Source: Takakia lepidozioides (lineage: Eukaryota; Streptophyta; Takakiopsida; Takakiales; Takakiaceae). From it: DNA of 64,000 nucleotides. The stretch covers positions 49,244,042-49,308,041 of the forward strand of contig CM060734.1 in NCBI GenBank assembly GCA_030704615.1. Direction: 5' to 3'. The notes under the pieces are model-generated. The model searched no databases. It was not told the DNA's origin and saw only the letters and a program-made list of their open reading frames with translations. Shown here piece by piece: positions 32,971-44,842 of this stretch; positions within the stretch are counted from its first letter, which is position 1; each line of letters opens with the position of its first letter. Both the position numbers and the translations under genes were made by a program.

Positions 32971-35221
32971 GCACACTTGTGAAATAGGCAGGCACGGAAT
33001 TGGTGAATTGAACAAGTTTGACGCACTTGAGTTCCGAATCTCGGGTTCAAAATGGTCACTGTCGTTACGAGTTAGGACTGAGGAAATCCCTCAGAATACA
33101 ACGGATTCCAGATTTGTGGGCCCCTACTGTACACATGTGTAGCTGAGAGAGGCCATCTTCTAATTTCAGACTCTTGGTGTTAAGTATTGTTTGTTTGGAA
33201 TCCACTGGGCATCCAAAGATAGCCCTACAATCATTCTGTGATTCAATAATTCCTCAGTCCGGACCAACTGTCCAGTTGAGAGTGGCTTGAGTGATGGAAG
33301 CCCATGCGAACACAATCGATCGGAGTTGGAGCCATTATGAAGGACACATCAGTTCATAATCTGGGTCGCTCACCAACACATTCTTCAAGGACCCAGCATT
33401 AAACGCAACCCAGAAGCTAATGGGTGGATTACACGTTGGGAAGTGTGTGTAGATCCAGACTCTTATATCCCTGCCCTCGGACTAGCCACAGTGCTGCACT
33501 GCAATGCACTTAATGGCTTCTTTATGAGAGGCTCTACATCTCGAACATACTGTCTACCAGGCTTGAATCTCGACAATTGCTACCTCGCCGTTTTAGCTAA
33601 CCAATTCGGAAGGATTGCTAGCAATTTAGCAACCATCTCTTTTTTGTTTTTTGGTCTTCGGAAGGCAACCGTACAAGGCTCCGACTTTATATCCGGTAAT
33701 GGCCTTCCGCACCTCGACGACCTCGTTCTTTAAGTTAGTTTTGTTTCCCCTGCGAGGTAAGATGTAGTAATGGGGTTTGAAAGGCGTAAGCAAACACCAT
33801 AAATCGTTTTCAGCAGTGGGTCGTCATGAGTCCAGTCTCCACCACGGTCCTTCCAAACTTATACCCACATTTTCCATTGTATTTTGATAGAGGGTAGGGC
33901 TTTCCTCACAAATAACGGAAGTTTAACATTGAATTGTGAAAATTTTATGGAGGGTGGCAGCTCCAGTCCGGACTGCCTCGTGAGCCTCGTGCACATGCGG
34001 CATGATCAGTGGAGCTGTCCAGAGTATAAGTGAGTGGCAACTTATGTGTGCGTGGCAACTGGCAACTTCAGCTGTGCAAGCTACCGAGTTACCAAGGCCC
34101 AGCCCTTTAATAAGGGTGTTCAGCTTTTGAGGCGCCAGTAGACTTTATCTACTTTTAGGTACGTAGTTTTCAAAGTAGAAGAATTCCAGTACATGGTGAC
34201 GAATAAGGGAGCAAACTCTGCGGTGTGGAGAGTTGAGAAGCAACATGAAGAATATAATTTGCATGATTCTCTTTACTGTTTCCTGTAATCTCGATTATAA
34301 CAAACTGTAGTACGTACAGCATGCAGTCCCTTGCTATTCCCTCTCCGACTGAACTTTTCCCTGCCCTTTAATCATTCTGTGTTGTCGGCTTTGTGGATCC
34401 GCTGGACTTCAACTTTATCAGCATGTATTCTCATGTAAGTTCAGAAGAAGTAAGAGATAACTTAGAGCCGAGCAGTTGGGCGAGTTCACGGTTTACAAGA
34501 GCCGAAGTGTCAGTTTGAGTGTTAACTTCCTGCGGCATGAGCACAGTTTGCCGTCGAATATCATTACTTGAGTATGGAGCTGGTCCCTGACTGAAGACCT
34601 GATGAACCGTGCATACGGCCCAGACGAGGTAAGTAGCTCGCTTGCATTCATAAGAAATTGTGTCTTACGCATCTTGGCCAGTAACCGAGTTTTAACGCGT
34701 CAACCCACTAGAACTATGAGCCAAGCTTCAAATATATGGCCTTTGCGTTGCAGCTTGTACGCAGTCTCCTAGAATCTTCCCGGCGTCGATCTTGCTCTCA
34801 AAGCTAGCTCCTCAATAAGATGCTGCACCGAGAGACATATCGTGCGAGCAGAAGGCCTTGTAGTAAATGTTGTTGCATCTTGAGAATCTCGGGCCTGTTA
34901 GTATGATGCTCAGGAATTCTGGGTATATGCTAGATTTTAACAAGCCAGCGATTTTAGACCTGTTCTTCAAAGAGGGTTCTGATTTTTTTTGCGGGTGAGT
35001 CCTAGATACCTTCCGTGTAATGCACCTCTTTGATGGAATACGGGCTTTCGGTCGACTTGTTGCGTCGGGTGCAAGAGGATTGATGTTTTGGAGATGTGTG
35101 AAGACTTCTCTCATCAGTATGTACATGAATCATTCCTAGCGTGATCTTGTGATACGTATATTCTCGATTCTGATACTTCTCTGGATGGTATGGCTCAACC
35201 TCTGGACAAAGATCGTGTGCA

Positions 35222-37197
35222 ATGGCTAAGGCAGAGGCTTTAGTGTGGGTTATATTCCACTGGTCAACACTGATCCAAGGAGCCTTCGCAAACGAAGGAC
35301 AGTACTTCATACCGGCAAAACCATTGGTGCCGGCCTTCTTTGTATTTGGGGACTCTCTTGCTGACCCAGGCAACAACAACAACTTACATACATTGGCCAA
35401 GGCAAACTACTTGCCCTACGGAAAAGACTTCGACACACACATGCCAACAGGAAGGTTTTGCAATGGACGCACTGGGATTGATGTCCTTGGTGAGTAATGT
35501 ATGCTGGTCACATGGCCTTGCAAATTTCTGCAGCTCCACGAAGAAACTTCGAATTCCAGTTGGTAACACCTGATACTACTTGTCTATTCATGCCTCAAAC
35601 AGATCTTCTTTAGTACCATGAAGTGAATGTAAGGGGAACTGTCTGTGGATTCAGATTAGAAAGTGGAAGGATTTTGGTTGGACTTCCGAAAGTTATGGAA
35701 AACTAGACCTTGAAACGTGGTCAAGGTTTGCATAGAGATTTGAAAAGCTTCAACTCTATAAAGTTTCTCACATGTAATCTGTTGTGCATGGCCCCGAACT
35801 AATGCCTACCTAGGCTGTTGGCTAACTGGCAGCTGAGTTCTTGGGTTTGCCCTTGGTGCCACCATATAACGATCCCGCAACGAAAGGTGAACGGCTACTA
35901 CAGGGCGTGAATTTTGCATCAGCGGCCACGGGCATCCTCAACCAAACTGGCTTCGAAGCTGTACGTTTGTCAGGTTATGTCTTGACAGAGACGTCGTAAA
36001 TGGTTTAGTTTAGTTGACGTTCAATGCATGGTCCCCCGAGTTGGAAATTTCACTGTGTGAGGTTTCCAAGAATATCAACGGATGATGTGAATGATGGCAG
36101 GGCGAAGTTATTCCATTGTCATCGCAGATAGAGGCCTTCCAGAAAGTGAAGGAAGAAATTTCTGGGATGCTTGGGCCCGAGGCTAGCCGTAATTTCTTTG
36201 CCCAGTCATTCTTCTACATCGTCACTGGGAGTGACGATATAATCAATGGATACTATGGCTTTTTGCCAAGCGAGCTGCCCAGCCTGTATACACCGTCTGA
36301 GTTCGAAGACCTACTTATATCAACGCTCTCTTCTCAGATTGGGGTAAAATCCATATTCTCGATGGCTTCGAATAGCACTGCAAAAGTGCATTGCAGTCAA
36401 GCTTGTGTGTAAGCTTATTGATCTATTGGAGGTGAAATGCAGCTCTGAAATGTAGCTCTTCCTGGTAGGGCGTGCAGATTTCTAACAGTGGACCGAAGTC
36501 AACTGGTATATGTGAAATTGAAGTTGAGTCCTTTCAAATTTCCTCGGGACTTTGTTGTTGCAGTTTCTCTACAGCCTGGGGGCCAGAAAGATTGGAGTGG
36601 CCGGTCTTGCACCACTGGGGTGTGTGCCCTCACAGCTCAGCAGGTACCAGAGCGTGGGGGCATGTGTGCCTTTTCTGCAAACAACGGCTCTCAGTTTTAA
36701 CAGTGCCCTAGTAAGCATGGTCGCTAACTTGAGCGCCAGGCTGCCAGGGTTAGGGGTGGTGTCCACCCAATTTTTCTCCATGATCCTCGATGCAGTCCAA
36801 AATCCTCCAGCTTATGGTGAGTGGAAAAACTACCATCTTGGTTTTGTCTCAACACTGATTGTCAGAGAGTGGACGTTGCAGAGACAGCACTTGAGATTGT
36901 GACTTGCTTAAAAGACGCAGTCCTGAGAGGCTCTCAACGCCATCCTACTTACATAAAGAGATTAATCAAACATTCAATGACTTCGCAGGATTTTCAAATG
37001 GAAATACCGCATGCTGTGGCTCTGATAGCTTTGGATCATGCACCGAGCTCAACCTCTGCCAGAACACCCAAGACTACATATGGTGGGACTGGTTCCATCC
37101 GACTGACAAGATGTCCAGAGAGCTCATGCAGGCCGTCTTCTTCAATGGCCCTCCCTTCAGTATACCAGTGAGTGTGCAGCAGCTAGTGCTTTCGTAA
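35222..37197 (+). CDS. GDSL-type esterase/lipase (SGNH hydrolase), intact copy B
   Basis: Five exons join in phase: 35222-35489, 35833-35960, 36101-36343, 36564-36816 and 36989-37197. They encode 366 residues, a normal length for the plant family. These enzymes hydrolyse ester bonds of lipids, cutin or acylated sugars and are usually secreted. A hydrophobic N-terminus fits a signal peptide. Block I is FVFGDSLADPGNNN with nucleophile Ser45. Block II is GVNFASAATGI (Gly114). Block III reads GSDD (175-178), with Asp where most members have Asn, as in some plant GDSL proteins I recall. Block V is DWFHPTD, with Asp331 and His334 completing the triad. The start ATG is conserved in both duplicates. 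The substrate cannot be predicted. Splice sites are all GT-AG. Confidence 0.93.
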
Positions 37198-37440
37198 TGT
37201 GTCTCTTCTCTTACAAAACATCTCCACACTTGGTCTATCATTACTTCATCTGTTCCTCAAAGTGAGAGCTGACACCCTTGTACAAACCCGTGTCGCCCAT
37301 TCTTTGTCTCAAGTTAGCTCCTTGAGTGAGGTGTCTTCTATTCTTTTGGTTTGTAGCTGAGGAGGTATTTGAGGCCGACTTGGGGCCAGCCTTAATACCC
37401 CCTTTGTAAATTATGCCCTTACCTGAGGGGGTCTCTTGAT

Positions 37441-37446
37441 AATAAA
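37441..37446 (+). other. Polyadenylation signal AATAAA, GDSL copy B
   Basis: AATAAA lies 244 bp after the stop codon, at the position conserved with copy A (5119-5124). Confidence 0.5.
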
Positions 37447-37560
37447 CATCCGTCATTTCGTGTACGAGTGAGTTCAAAGTTCGAACCCAGCATCTCCTGG
37501 TTGGGTCGGTTTCACCTTGTCGCAATGATCCATAGAGACACTAGGTTTTATTTTGTTATT

Positions 37561-37720
37561 ATTTTGTTAAAGAGAGAGAAGACTCTGGCCTAAACCGGCG
37601 TAACTAAAAGCCACTTCCCCTCACCCTCGCGGCTACTGCCCCCTTTTGGGGGATGGGCTTGTTTTTTAAATAAAGAGGGGATAGAAGCCCTCACAATTTT
37701 ATTGATACGGGGATAAAAAT
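37561..37720 (+). repeat. SINE-like dispersed repeat, copy 1
   Basis: The segment shares 'gagagaga-gactc', 'ccggc-taactaa' and 'agccacttc-cctcac' with 39766-39830. It ends in 'aggggatagaagccctcacaattttattga', a form echoed at 5255-5290 and 62595-62625. It looks like a short non-autonomous retroposon, but no RNA polymerase III boxes or target duplication were identified. Confidence 0.45.
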
Positions 37721-38650
37721 TTGGTTTTGTTTTGACTAAAATGAGAGGGCCATATGATTGAACAACACCAAATCCAGCTTGTTGTAACTAGTGAAACGCT
37801 CTTGCTTCACCTCAACGACGACGTTTCCAACATCATTTGTCCTCCGATTTATTGGTGCCGAGATTTTTTGGGAAAAACCCTATATTTTTGCTGCACCCTA
37901 TTCGCAGAGCGAAGAGAGCTGCGCCCGGTGCCCCTCATGGGCAGAGGGCTGTGCCCCATAAATCTAGATTTTTTATTTCCTAAAATGAGCACCCCAGGGC
38001 CGAACAATTCTTGGGTTCGAACCCTTCACTCACCACCAAGAGCATACGCATGGAAAAACTGACAGAGAAATAGGGGGGTATTTGACCTTTGCAACTGCTT
38101 CGACAGTAGCGTCCCAAACGCACCTTGGGGAGAGAAGAAGCAGGAGGGCCCCAAAAATCTATTTTGTTTTACTTTTCAACTGCTTTATCTCTTGTCATAA
38201 AGAATTTTTGATAATGCTTAGCTTCGCGTGCTTTCCAATCGAGGATGAGGCCGGGGGCTGGAATAGGAGGGGAAAAGACAGGGGCGCGGAGAAGAAACTG
38301 CAGAGAGAGAATAGAACCGAAGTCCTCAATAGATATCAAATAAATCAGATAAAAGGAAAGAAATGTAGTCTGGACTAAGCCTAGTGCCACTTTCAAACAT
38401 GCTTGTCTGTTGCGTGTGATTTTCACATCATGCCCAATTTTTCCTCCACATTTCCAATGTTTGAAAAAGCACTAGCTACCCCTTACCTTGCACCCTTTAC
38501 CAATTGATGGGCGCCAGGTCTTGCGAACTCCACAAACTACTAAGTCTTGCAAATGGGGCTCGTGAAATTAGAAGAATGTATACTGATGGTCAACATTGAT
38601 AGCACACCTCCACATTCTAAACATCTCTAGCCTTAGAATGAAAAATTGAA

Positions 38651-38674
38651 CATATATATATATATATATATATC
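38651..38674. repeat. (TA)n microsatellite
   Basis: A run of about 12 TA units lies some 65 bp upstream of the ATG of the possible secreted exon at 38739. Confidence 0.85.
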
Positions 38675-38738
38675 TTATTTTATTTTTTCTTCTCAATGTT
38701 GGTTAATTGAATGAGGGTCGGATTTATATCACTTCCAT

Positions 38739-39100
38739 ATGGGCGTAGTAATTTACATCCTCTTGCTTTCTTTCTTGGTCTCTTTAAGCGAAGCATTGGA
38801 TCAACCTCCCTCTATGGCACCCACAACAGAGGTAATTAATTTTTTTTCACTTTGTACTCCTTGGGCTTTTCAGTCCCTTTGTTATAATTTAAGTTCAGGG
38901 CTTCCAGAGTCTCCTTTATTTAAAAAAAAGAAAACAAATGTTGAAATTAGGTGGATATCAATGTAATTATAGCAATAGACAATTCGTGTGATCAAAGGAC
39001 TTCACAATGTACCCTAGTTGCCTGCATATGACCGGATGATCCTTGGTAGATTGTGAATGTTGGAGTCTACAATGAAACTCATGAAGGAATTCTATGACAT
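38739..39100 (+). pseudogene. Possible pectin-methylesterase-like remnant
   Basis: An ATG at 38739 starts a clear signal-peptide-like segment (MGVVIYILLLSFLVSLSEA), followed by a GT donor near 38832. Near 38955-39075 the frame NVIIAIDNS...VGVYNE has the order and spacing of the start of pectinesterase catalytic domains (NVxVAxDGS...GxYxE), with two stops between. The later catalytic motifs were not found. This is a weak resemblance. The secreted first exon could belong to something else. Confidence 0.3.
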
Positions 39101-39308
39101 CTATATGGCTATTTCAACTGTGAAATTCTCTCACATTTGCACAACTATGGTCAGCGCGTGTGTTTTGGGCATTCCGAGTGTAATGGTGGGACAAACAAGT
39201 TGGGAGAATCTTGGCACTAATGGCGTGTTGAAAGAGTTTGATATAGGTCCTCGACAAATGCGATATGTACATCCTAAGGCATATGAGCAAAGGTGAATTA
39301 GGAGGGGA

Positions 39309-40099
39309 AAAAACCAGTATTGGACCAGTATCATAAACATTCCATACCAGCTAGGGTTTGGTATTGTTGGTGAAGAGGCCTCCTTCATACCTCGCAGGTA
39401 ATGTATCAAAGTAGATATCAAATTTTAAATGTACCAGTATGGTATGTATATTGTTTCTTATTTTGCCTGGTCACTATGATATGCCGGTCTTAGTATTGCA
39501 ATTTTCAAAACTTATACTGGGGGTATATCAAGATTGGTATCAATATATTGCAACATATAGCCAAAATCAACAAAAAAGGCTTGAGAACAATAGCACCTAA
39601 CACTTTGACCACATGAGAACCTCAAGCCCTTACTGAGCTTACTAAAACACAATGCAATCGCATCATTAACCCAATGCTGAATCGCTAGCTTTTAAGCAAA
39701 AATGCCAAAGCTCAAGACATGTGCAAAGCACTTTACATTAGAAATCCATCTGGCAGGTAGAGAGAGAGAGAGGACTCCAGCCGAAGCCGGCCTAACTAAG
39801 AGCCACTTCGCCTCACAGCTCTGGCACGTACAATCAAAGAGCCGCAACTCTCTATTGTTGCACCCTAATCCCTAACGCTCCACATTTTGATACCCAGGGT
39901 GCAAGCGACAGGTGGAAGACGGAGTACTGGTATCAACAAAGCTGCGTTCTTTGCAATACCAGGCTGGTCTGGTAGGAGCCTGGTATTAGGGTTTCGCCCA
40001 TTGCTTATACCCGCATGGTCTGGTACCCTACAGTGATACCCTTACCTATGTTGATACCCCGCCTCTCCCCCATATACCGGTCCAACATTGGAAAAAACC
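39309..40099. mobile_element. 777-bp TIR transposon, non-autonomous
   Basis: The element at 39315-40091 begins CCAGTATTGGACCAGTAT and ends with its inverted partner, matching at 15 of 18 positions. The direct repeat AAAAAACC (39309-39316 and 40092-40099) flanks it. The target duplication is 6 or 8 bp depending on where the shared CC is placed. The interior is full of 'ggtat' and 'atacc' motifs near both ends, giving long imperfect inverted arms. There is no transposase. An 8-bp duplication would fit the hAT superfamily, but the termini are not typical hAT ends. A SINE-like repeat is nested within. Confidence 0.65.
39763..39850 (+). repeat. SINE-like dispersed repeat, copy 2
   Basis: A partial copy of the repeat at 37561-37720, starting in a GA-rich run and sharing 'ccggcctaactaagagccacttc'-type sequence. 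It lies inside the TIR element at 39315-40091. Confidence 0.45.
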
Positions 40100-40198
40100 A
40101 TTCGTCAGTGTCAAGCAGTGTCTTGTTGTAAACCGATAGTCCACTACATTGGGGCTAATGTGAGGCGTGGTGTGTGATGGTCATCCGCGGTGAAAGTG

Positions 40199-40920
40199 CT
40201 TCGACTATCTTGTGGAGATGGATGAGGCACCTCTTTCTATTCCTATGGATTTTGCTTACTTAAAAGAGATGTGGCCAAACTGTAGTAGTGTGGGATCTTT
40301 ATTCATTTTCCAAGAGAGAAGCTGGAAAGGGCGGTTATAAAGGAATGGGTAATGTCACATCTGGGGGGCTCAAGGACCTCAAGCAACACTTTTGCCATAC
40401 CAAAGGAAGGGGATTCTTCTCAATAGTTTTTGAAACCAAAGAAGCTGTAAACAAGGCACTGATTGGCCTTCAACCGACATCATAGTGGACTAAATGTCAA
40501 TATCTTTCCATGGGTAACATGAACAGGAAGTTGTGAGCCATCACAATTGCACAAATCCAAACCAGTATCTCTATTTTCTCCTGAACGTTGGGAATGCCTT
40601 TGATTATTACTTGGGCTGCTGGGTAGTCTTTGACCCAGAGATATGCTTAGACTCTCTCAGGCAGGAACCAGATTGGAAAGGAGTGACAATCGCTTCCACG
40701 ATGAAAGAGAATGGTCTGCCAAAAAATGTCAATATGATGCCTAATGAGGGGCAAATCCCAAGTTACATGAGGCTTACTTTACTGTGAAGCTCATGGAGGA
40801 CTTGCCAGAGGCGGTGTGCTTCATCTGTGGAAAGCAAGGACACCTAAAAGCGGTCTTCCTAGATAGCAAGAGGAAAAGACACTCCCCACCTAATAGGAAA
40901 CCCCTCCACTAATTGACATT
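40199..40920 (+). pseudogene. Degenerate L1-type ORF1 (DUF4283/zinc-knuckle-like)
   Basis: Across shifting frames the sequence shows a segment like the DUF4283 gag domain of plant L1 elements (GRGFFSIVFETKEAVNKAL, near 40415-40470). Downstream near 40800-40850 is LPEAVCFICGKQGHLKAVF, a CCHC zinc knuckle whose last cysteine is replaced. Frameshifts and stops are numerous. The pairing of the two motifs at about the expected spacing is the main support. Confidence 0.42.
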
Positions 40921-42440
40921 TCGTCGCATCGGAATCACTTCCTAACATGCTGCACAATTGTATCTTTCCTACGAGTTTGATGCAGCCAACGACACCTTAG
41001 GCAAAAGAGGCCCATACAGGGTCCAACAACATTCTGTCACACCCATCAAGGCAGCCTGCTAACACAAGAGGGACAATGGACATGCGTACCCAAAACTGGA
41101 ATATTTCGGTCCAGCTTCATGACATTAGACCCACTACTTGTAAGCAATCACAATCATAAGACAGTGAGAGACAGAGTTAGTAATGACCTCAATATTGACT
41201 ACATCCTATAACTGTCTCTCCTCCACCTCCTTTTCTACTTGCTGCAAGATCAAGTTAGAAGCAGATACAAAGTGGTAAGTTCTTCCCTTGATCTCTTTCA
41301 TCATGTATTCCCTAATCAGCATAATAAAAGATAGCTCATCCCATGCCACCTCTCACTTCCCGAGCTCTTTATGAAACTCAACTCCCGAACTTCCATGGTC
41401 ATAAATCCAATTCAACTAAGGATATTAATGGTTCTAAATTCCCTAGCCCCTAGTCGAATACTGTTTATTCTTCATTGTCTAATGTAAACTGTATGAACTT
41501 GATCTCGGTCCTCATGTGAGGTGTTGGGTAAAGCACCAAGATGAGTCTTCATCCTTTTCATGTCAGGTTGCTCATCTTTCACTAAACTCTAACTTTATCC
41601 ATGTATTATTTAGAAAAGAATTGTCCTCTGCAATTGCTAGATACACCATACTTCACTGAGCTTCAACAATACCTAACCCCCTTTTCATTGCTGGAATTGA
41701 GACAAGACTTCTAAGTTCCCTCGATTTTTTTGGGGCCTCCTTGTTCAAGCATTACGGTAATAAGGACTCCCTGTCGGACTGTTATCGTTATTTTAGGGTG
41801 AACCCGGGTGTTTGTGGAGCCGCCCATTTTGACAAACACCTGGGGTCACTCATCATTATCTAACATAGCAATGGTGTTATGAAGATCTTGTTCTGATGGT
41901 TGACCAAGGGGGTGCTGAGAAATTGAGACGGCTTGGTGTTGATATACATAGTACAATACATGCATACTGCATGATACAATATGTAAAAACAGGTTGTTTT
42001 AGATTGAGTTCATAACCCTTAACTTTACATATACTCTGGAAACGTACTACTTGCCTATCAAGCATTGAAAATAGAAATCCCAAATAGAATGTATCTCTTT
42101 GGAGATTCACAAGTGGATTCTCGAAAGAAGCACATTCTATTTGGTTCAAGGGTTTTGGGCTTGGTAAAGTCCTACCAGGTACAATCCCCTCACACAAGAG
42201 GTTTGTGCTTATGTGTAGCATCCCCAGATCCTCATGAACCCAAAAGCACCTGATGAACGCAAAGGCAAGGCAACAGTCAGCTTCACACTTTGGTAGTGGG
42301 GAGAGATTTCCTTTTCACCTCATGCACATCATGTAATACAAAGGGTGTTTCAAGCACTTATCTGGCCTACTGCATCAGCCGGGGATACAATTTGTGTCCA
42401 GCTGAAGCATGTGTTCAATAGGAGCACATCAGGCGTGGGG
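40921..42440. other. Intergenic, nothing recognised
   Basis: No gene or repeat end was seen. Short open frames only. Confidence 0.4.
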
Positions 42441-42442
42441 TG

Positions 42443-42679
42443 TCATGGGTCCTTGTTGAGAATGGTGTTCGCCACACGTTCTGCTATCTCCACATCACCA
42501 TGAATTCTACAGGCACCCAGTAAGGTCCTCCATACACGAGCATCTGGTTCAATTGGCATTTTGTTGATGAAGTCCTCTGCCTCATCCAATAGCCCTGCAC
42601 GGCCAAAAGGATCCACCATGTAGCCAAAATGCATCGTTTTCCCATCAACTACTCTATATGTGCCGATTATAGAACTCAA
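42443..42679 (-). pseudogene. PPR protein fragment (E-motif region)
   Basis: A 78-codon minus-strand frame contains YMVDPFGRAGLLDEAEDFI and the E-motif sequence ARVWRTLLGACRIHGDVEIA, ending at NTILNKDP. It aligns with residues of the intact PPR-DYW protein at 46541-48778 just after the last PPR (VDLLGRAGQLYEAE..., VWKALLGACRIHGNVELA). No upstream repeats or DYW domain are present, so it is an isolated fragment. Confidence 0.82.
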
Positions 42680-42740
42680 GTTTCATCTGAGAACTATGCT
42701 GTGACATATGACTTGGATTTGTTCCCTTCTTGGATTGCAG

Positions 42741-42847
42741 GTACGTAAACTATGGTCAGAAGGGTGCTGCCATGGAAGAGCAGGCTTGTACTAGGCTTCG
42801 CAATCGTTTTGACTTCCAGCTTGGCTGCATCGACTTATTCTCTGTAA
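42741..42847 (+). other. Exon-like segment, unidentified
   Basis: An open segment (YVNYGQKGAAMEEQACTRLR...FDFQLGCIDLFS) is framed by a good acceptor (ttggattgcag at 42740) and a consensus donor (gtaagt after 42847). The residue pattern looks coding, but I do not recognise it, and neighbouring exons were not found. Confidence 0.3.
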
Positions 42848-42960
42848 GTCTCCTTTTTCACCTGGAAAAACCTATCTTCTAGAGGTCATTATGTACTTCA
42901 ATCGATGGAAGGATAGTGGCTATGAAATTATCATGGGGTGATCACTAAGAGGTTCCTTCC

Positions 42961-44840
42961 TTAGTGGAAGGTGGGACTGGGGGGTTGGGGTGTCTGGTGT
43001 TGGGGGTTGGTGAAGCTACAGCCAGAGATCACCTGCTTGAAATGGGTGGAAGGCAGGTTGGAGAAGCATTTAGCGGGCTGCAGTATCCAGCAAGGCCACA
43101 TGTGCCCTTGCCACACAGAACTCTGATGATTCTGGCGTTTGGCACCAGCTATGCCTCCCAGGTTTTTATCTCCAGTATTTTGCAGCAACCAACTGAATTT
43201 TGAGTTCATAACTTGTCTATGAGAATGGTCCAGTGATTGCTTTAGGCAACTTAGGGGAGGTCAGTTCAAGAAAGAATCCTCTTTGTGAAACACCAGATAT
43301 GGGACTCTCAGTGCCAGTCAAGTTTATTAAGATACTTGGCATGTCGTGGAGATGCGCTAGTGAATATTTTTGTTTATCTTTGCTCTTGAGGTTCATTTGA
43401 GTTTCACTGGCTGTCAGATAGGGTGAATAACTGGCCGTTGTTTGGATCAGACAGTACTGGGGCTTGCATTCATGTGCTTTGGAGCACCAGTGCTTTAACA
43501 ATCTCCACATACACATTGCTGTTTGTGGAGGTGAACTTTGAGAGAGATTGTGTCCTTATTGTGCATTTATGGAGAGTTGAATGATGGGGGGGGTGACATG
43601 ATTGTGATTGAAGATAGGGTGCACTGGCATTCAACAAAGATGACCTTGGCACCATCCCATACCTGTGGTTCTACTTCCTTCTTTTGTCCTGGGATTGGCC
43701 TTTACCCACTTTAGGATGGCTTTTTATCCGTGGAGTTTCACAAGTACATTGCAATAGCGGGGATGGGCAGGGGGCTGGTGTCAATGAAATTCTCATCTAC
43801 AAATAGTTGTTGTTTGGCTGTGCAGCTCATTGCAGTCATTTCTGGACAGCTTTCGAGCAACTGTAGCCACTCTGCAGCCTTCTGTGACACTGGTTGCTCC
43901 CCTCAGGTCCGTGCCAACTTTTATCCTTGCAATATGGTTCCTCACTTTCAGATCATAGGAAGCAACAGTAGAAGTAGGAAGAGCATTGGTGTCTGCTTAA
44001 AAGTGACTCCCTTCCATGTAGCTACAAGCTCATAGATCCATCAAACCATTCAGAGCAAGAACAGCAGTAGTATGTGTACACAATCAGCACATGCAAACAG
44101 ATTTGAGCTTTGAGAGAGCTCAAAGCCTCACTCCCCTAGTCTCTTGCCCTTAGTAGCATTCCTGCAACAACTGGATGCATCACAGCCAACCAACCAACGC
44201 GAGGTTAGTGATCCCTGTGGAACCCCAGGCTTAAACCACTTTACATGTTTTATCAATGTCGTCCCTGCAATAGGTCACACAAGCAAAGAGAGGATAGGGA
44301 AGGAAGGTCCTTTCAGCCATTTCAGTCAACAATAGGTACACATCTTAGCAGCACCTATTTCAGCCCATGCTCCAGAGGGAGGGGGTTGTTTCATGTCAGT
44401 AAGCACCTGTTCCCAAAAGGAGGTGTTCCTAGAGCGAAGTACTCAAGCAAGGGGACATACTCAAGCAAGGGGACATAGAGGCCTTTAGTTTGCAAAAGTA
44501 GTGATAGAGATTCAGATTAGAGCTTAGTCAAGTCCATGTAAGTTCCTCATAGTGTCAACTCTCTTTGTGTTGACATACAAAGCAGCGTATACTCCAGTAT
44601 GCTGCTTCTACAGGGCCGAGCACAAGATATCATGGATTAGTTCACCATTTAAATGTCGTGTTCGTTCACTAGAAACCTTATGGACATACCATTCTCCTTG
44701 TCTTGCAACAGACATGTACGAGTCGCTCAAAAAGTGATTTCTCAACATTGCAACAAGCTTAAGTAATCCGAGAGTTGGATAAGGCAATTCTTGAGTGTTG
44801 TCACAAAGAACTTAGCCACATTCAATGAAAAGAGAGAGAA
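42961..44840. other. Intergenic, nothing recognised
   Basis: No gene was supported. A sequence near 44180-44260 ('aggttagtgatc...ccaggctt') recurs diverged near 46290-46330, so a short dispersed repeat is present. Confidence 0.35.
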
Positions 44841-44842
44841 AG

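Larger units (their letters stand above)
32977..37535 (+). repeat. Segmental duplication, right copy (GDSL block B)
   Basis: Collinear with 1105-5203. Relative to the left copy it carries about 0.4-0.5 kb extra around 33620-34105 in the 5' flank, plus many small indels. This copy holds the intact GDSL gene. Confidence 0.93.

Noticed and set aside
33443-33733. 96-codon frame upstream of the intact GDSL gene
   Set aside because: The matching frame is not preserved in the duplicate at 1.56-1.75 kb, so it is unlikely to be coding.
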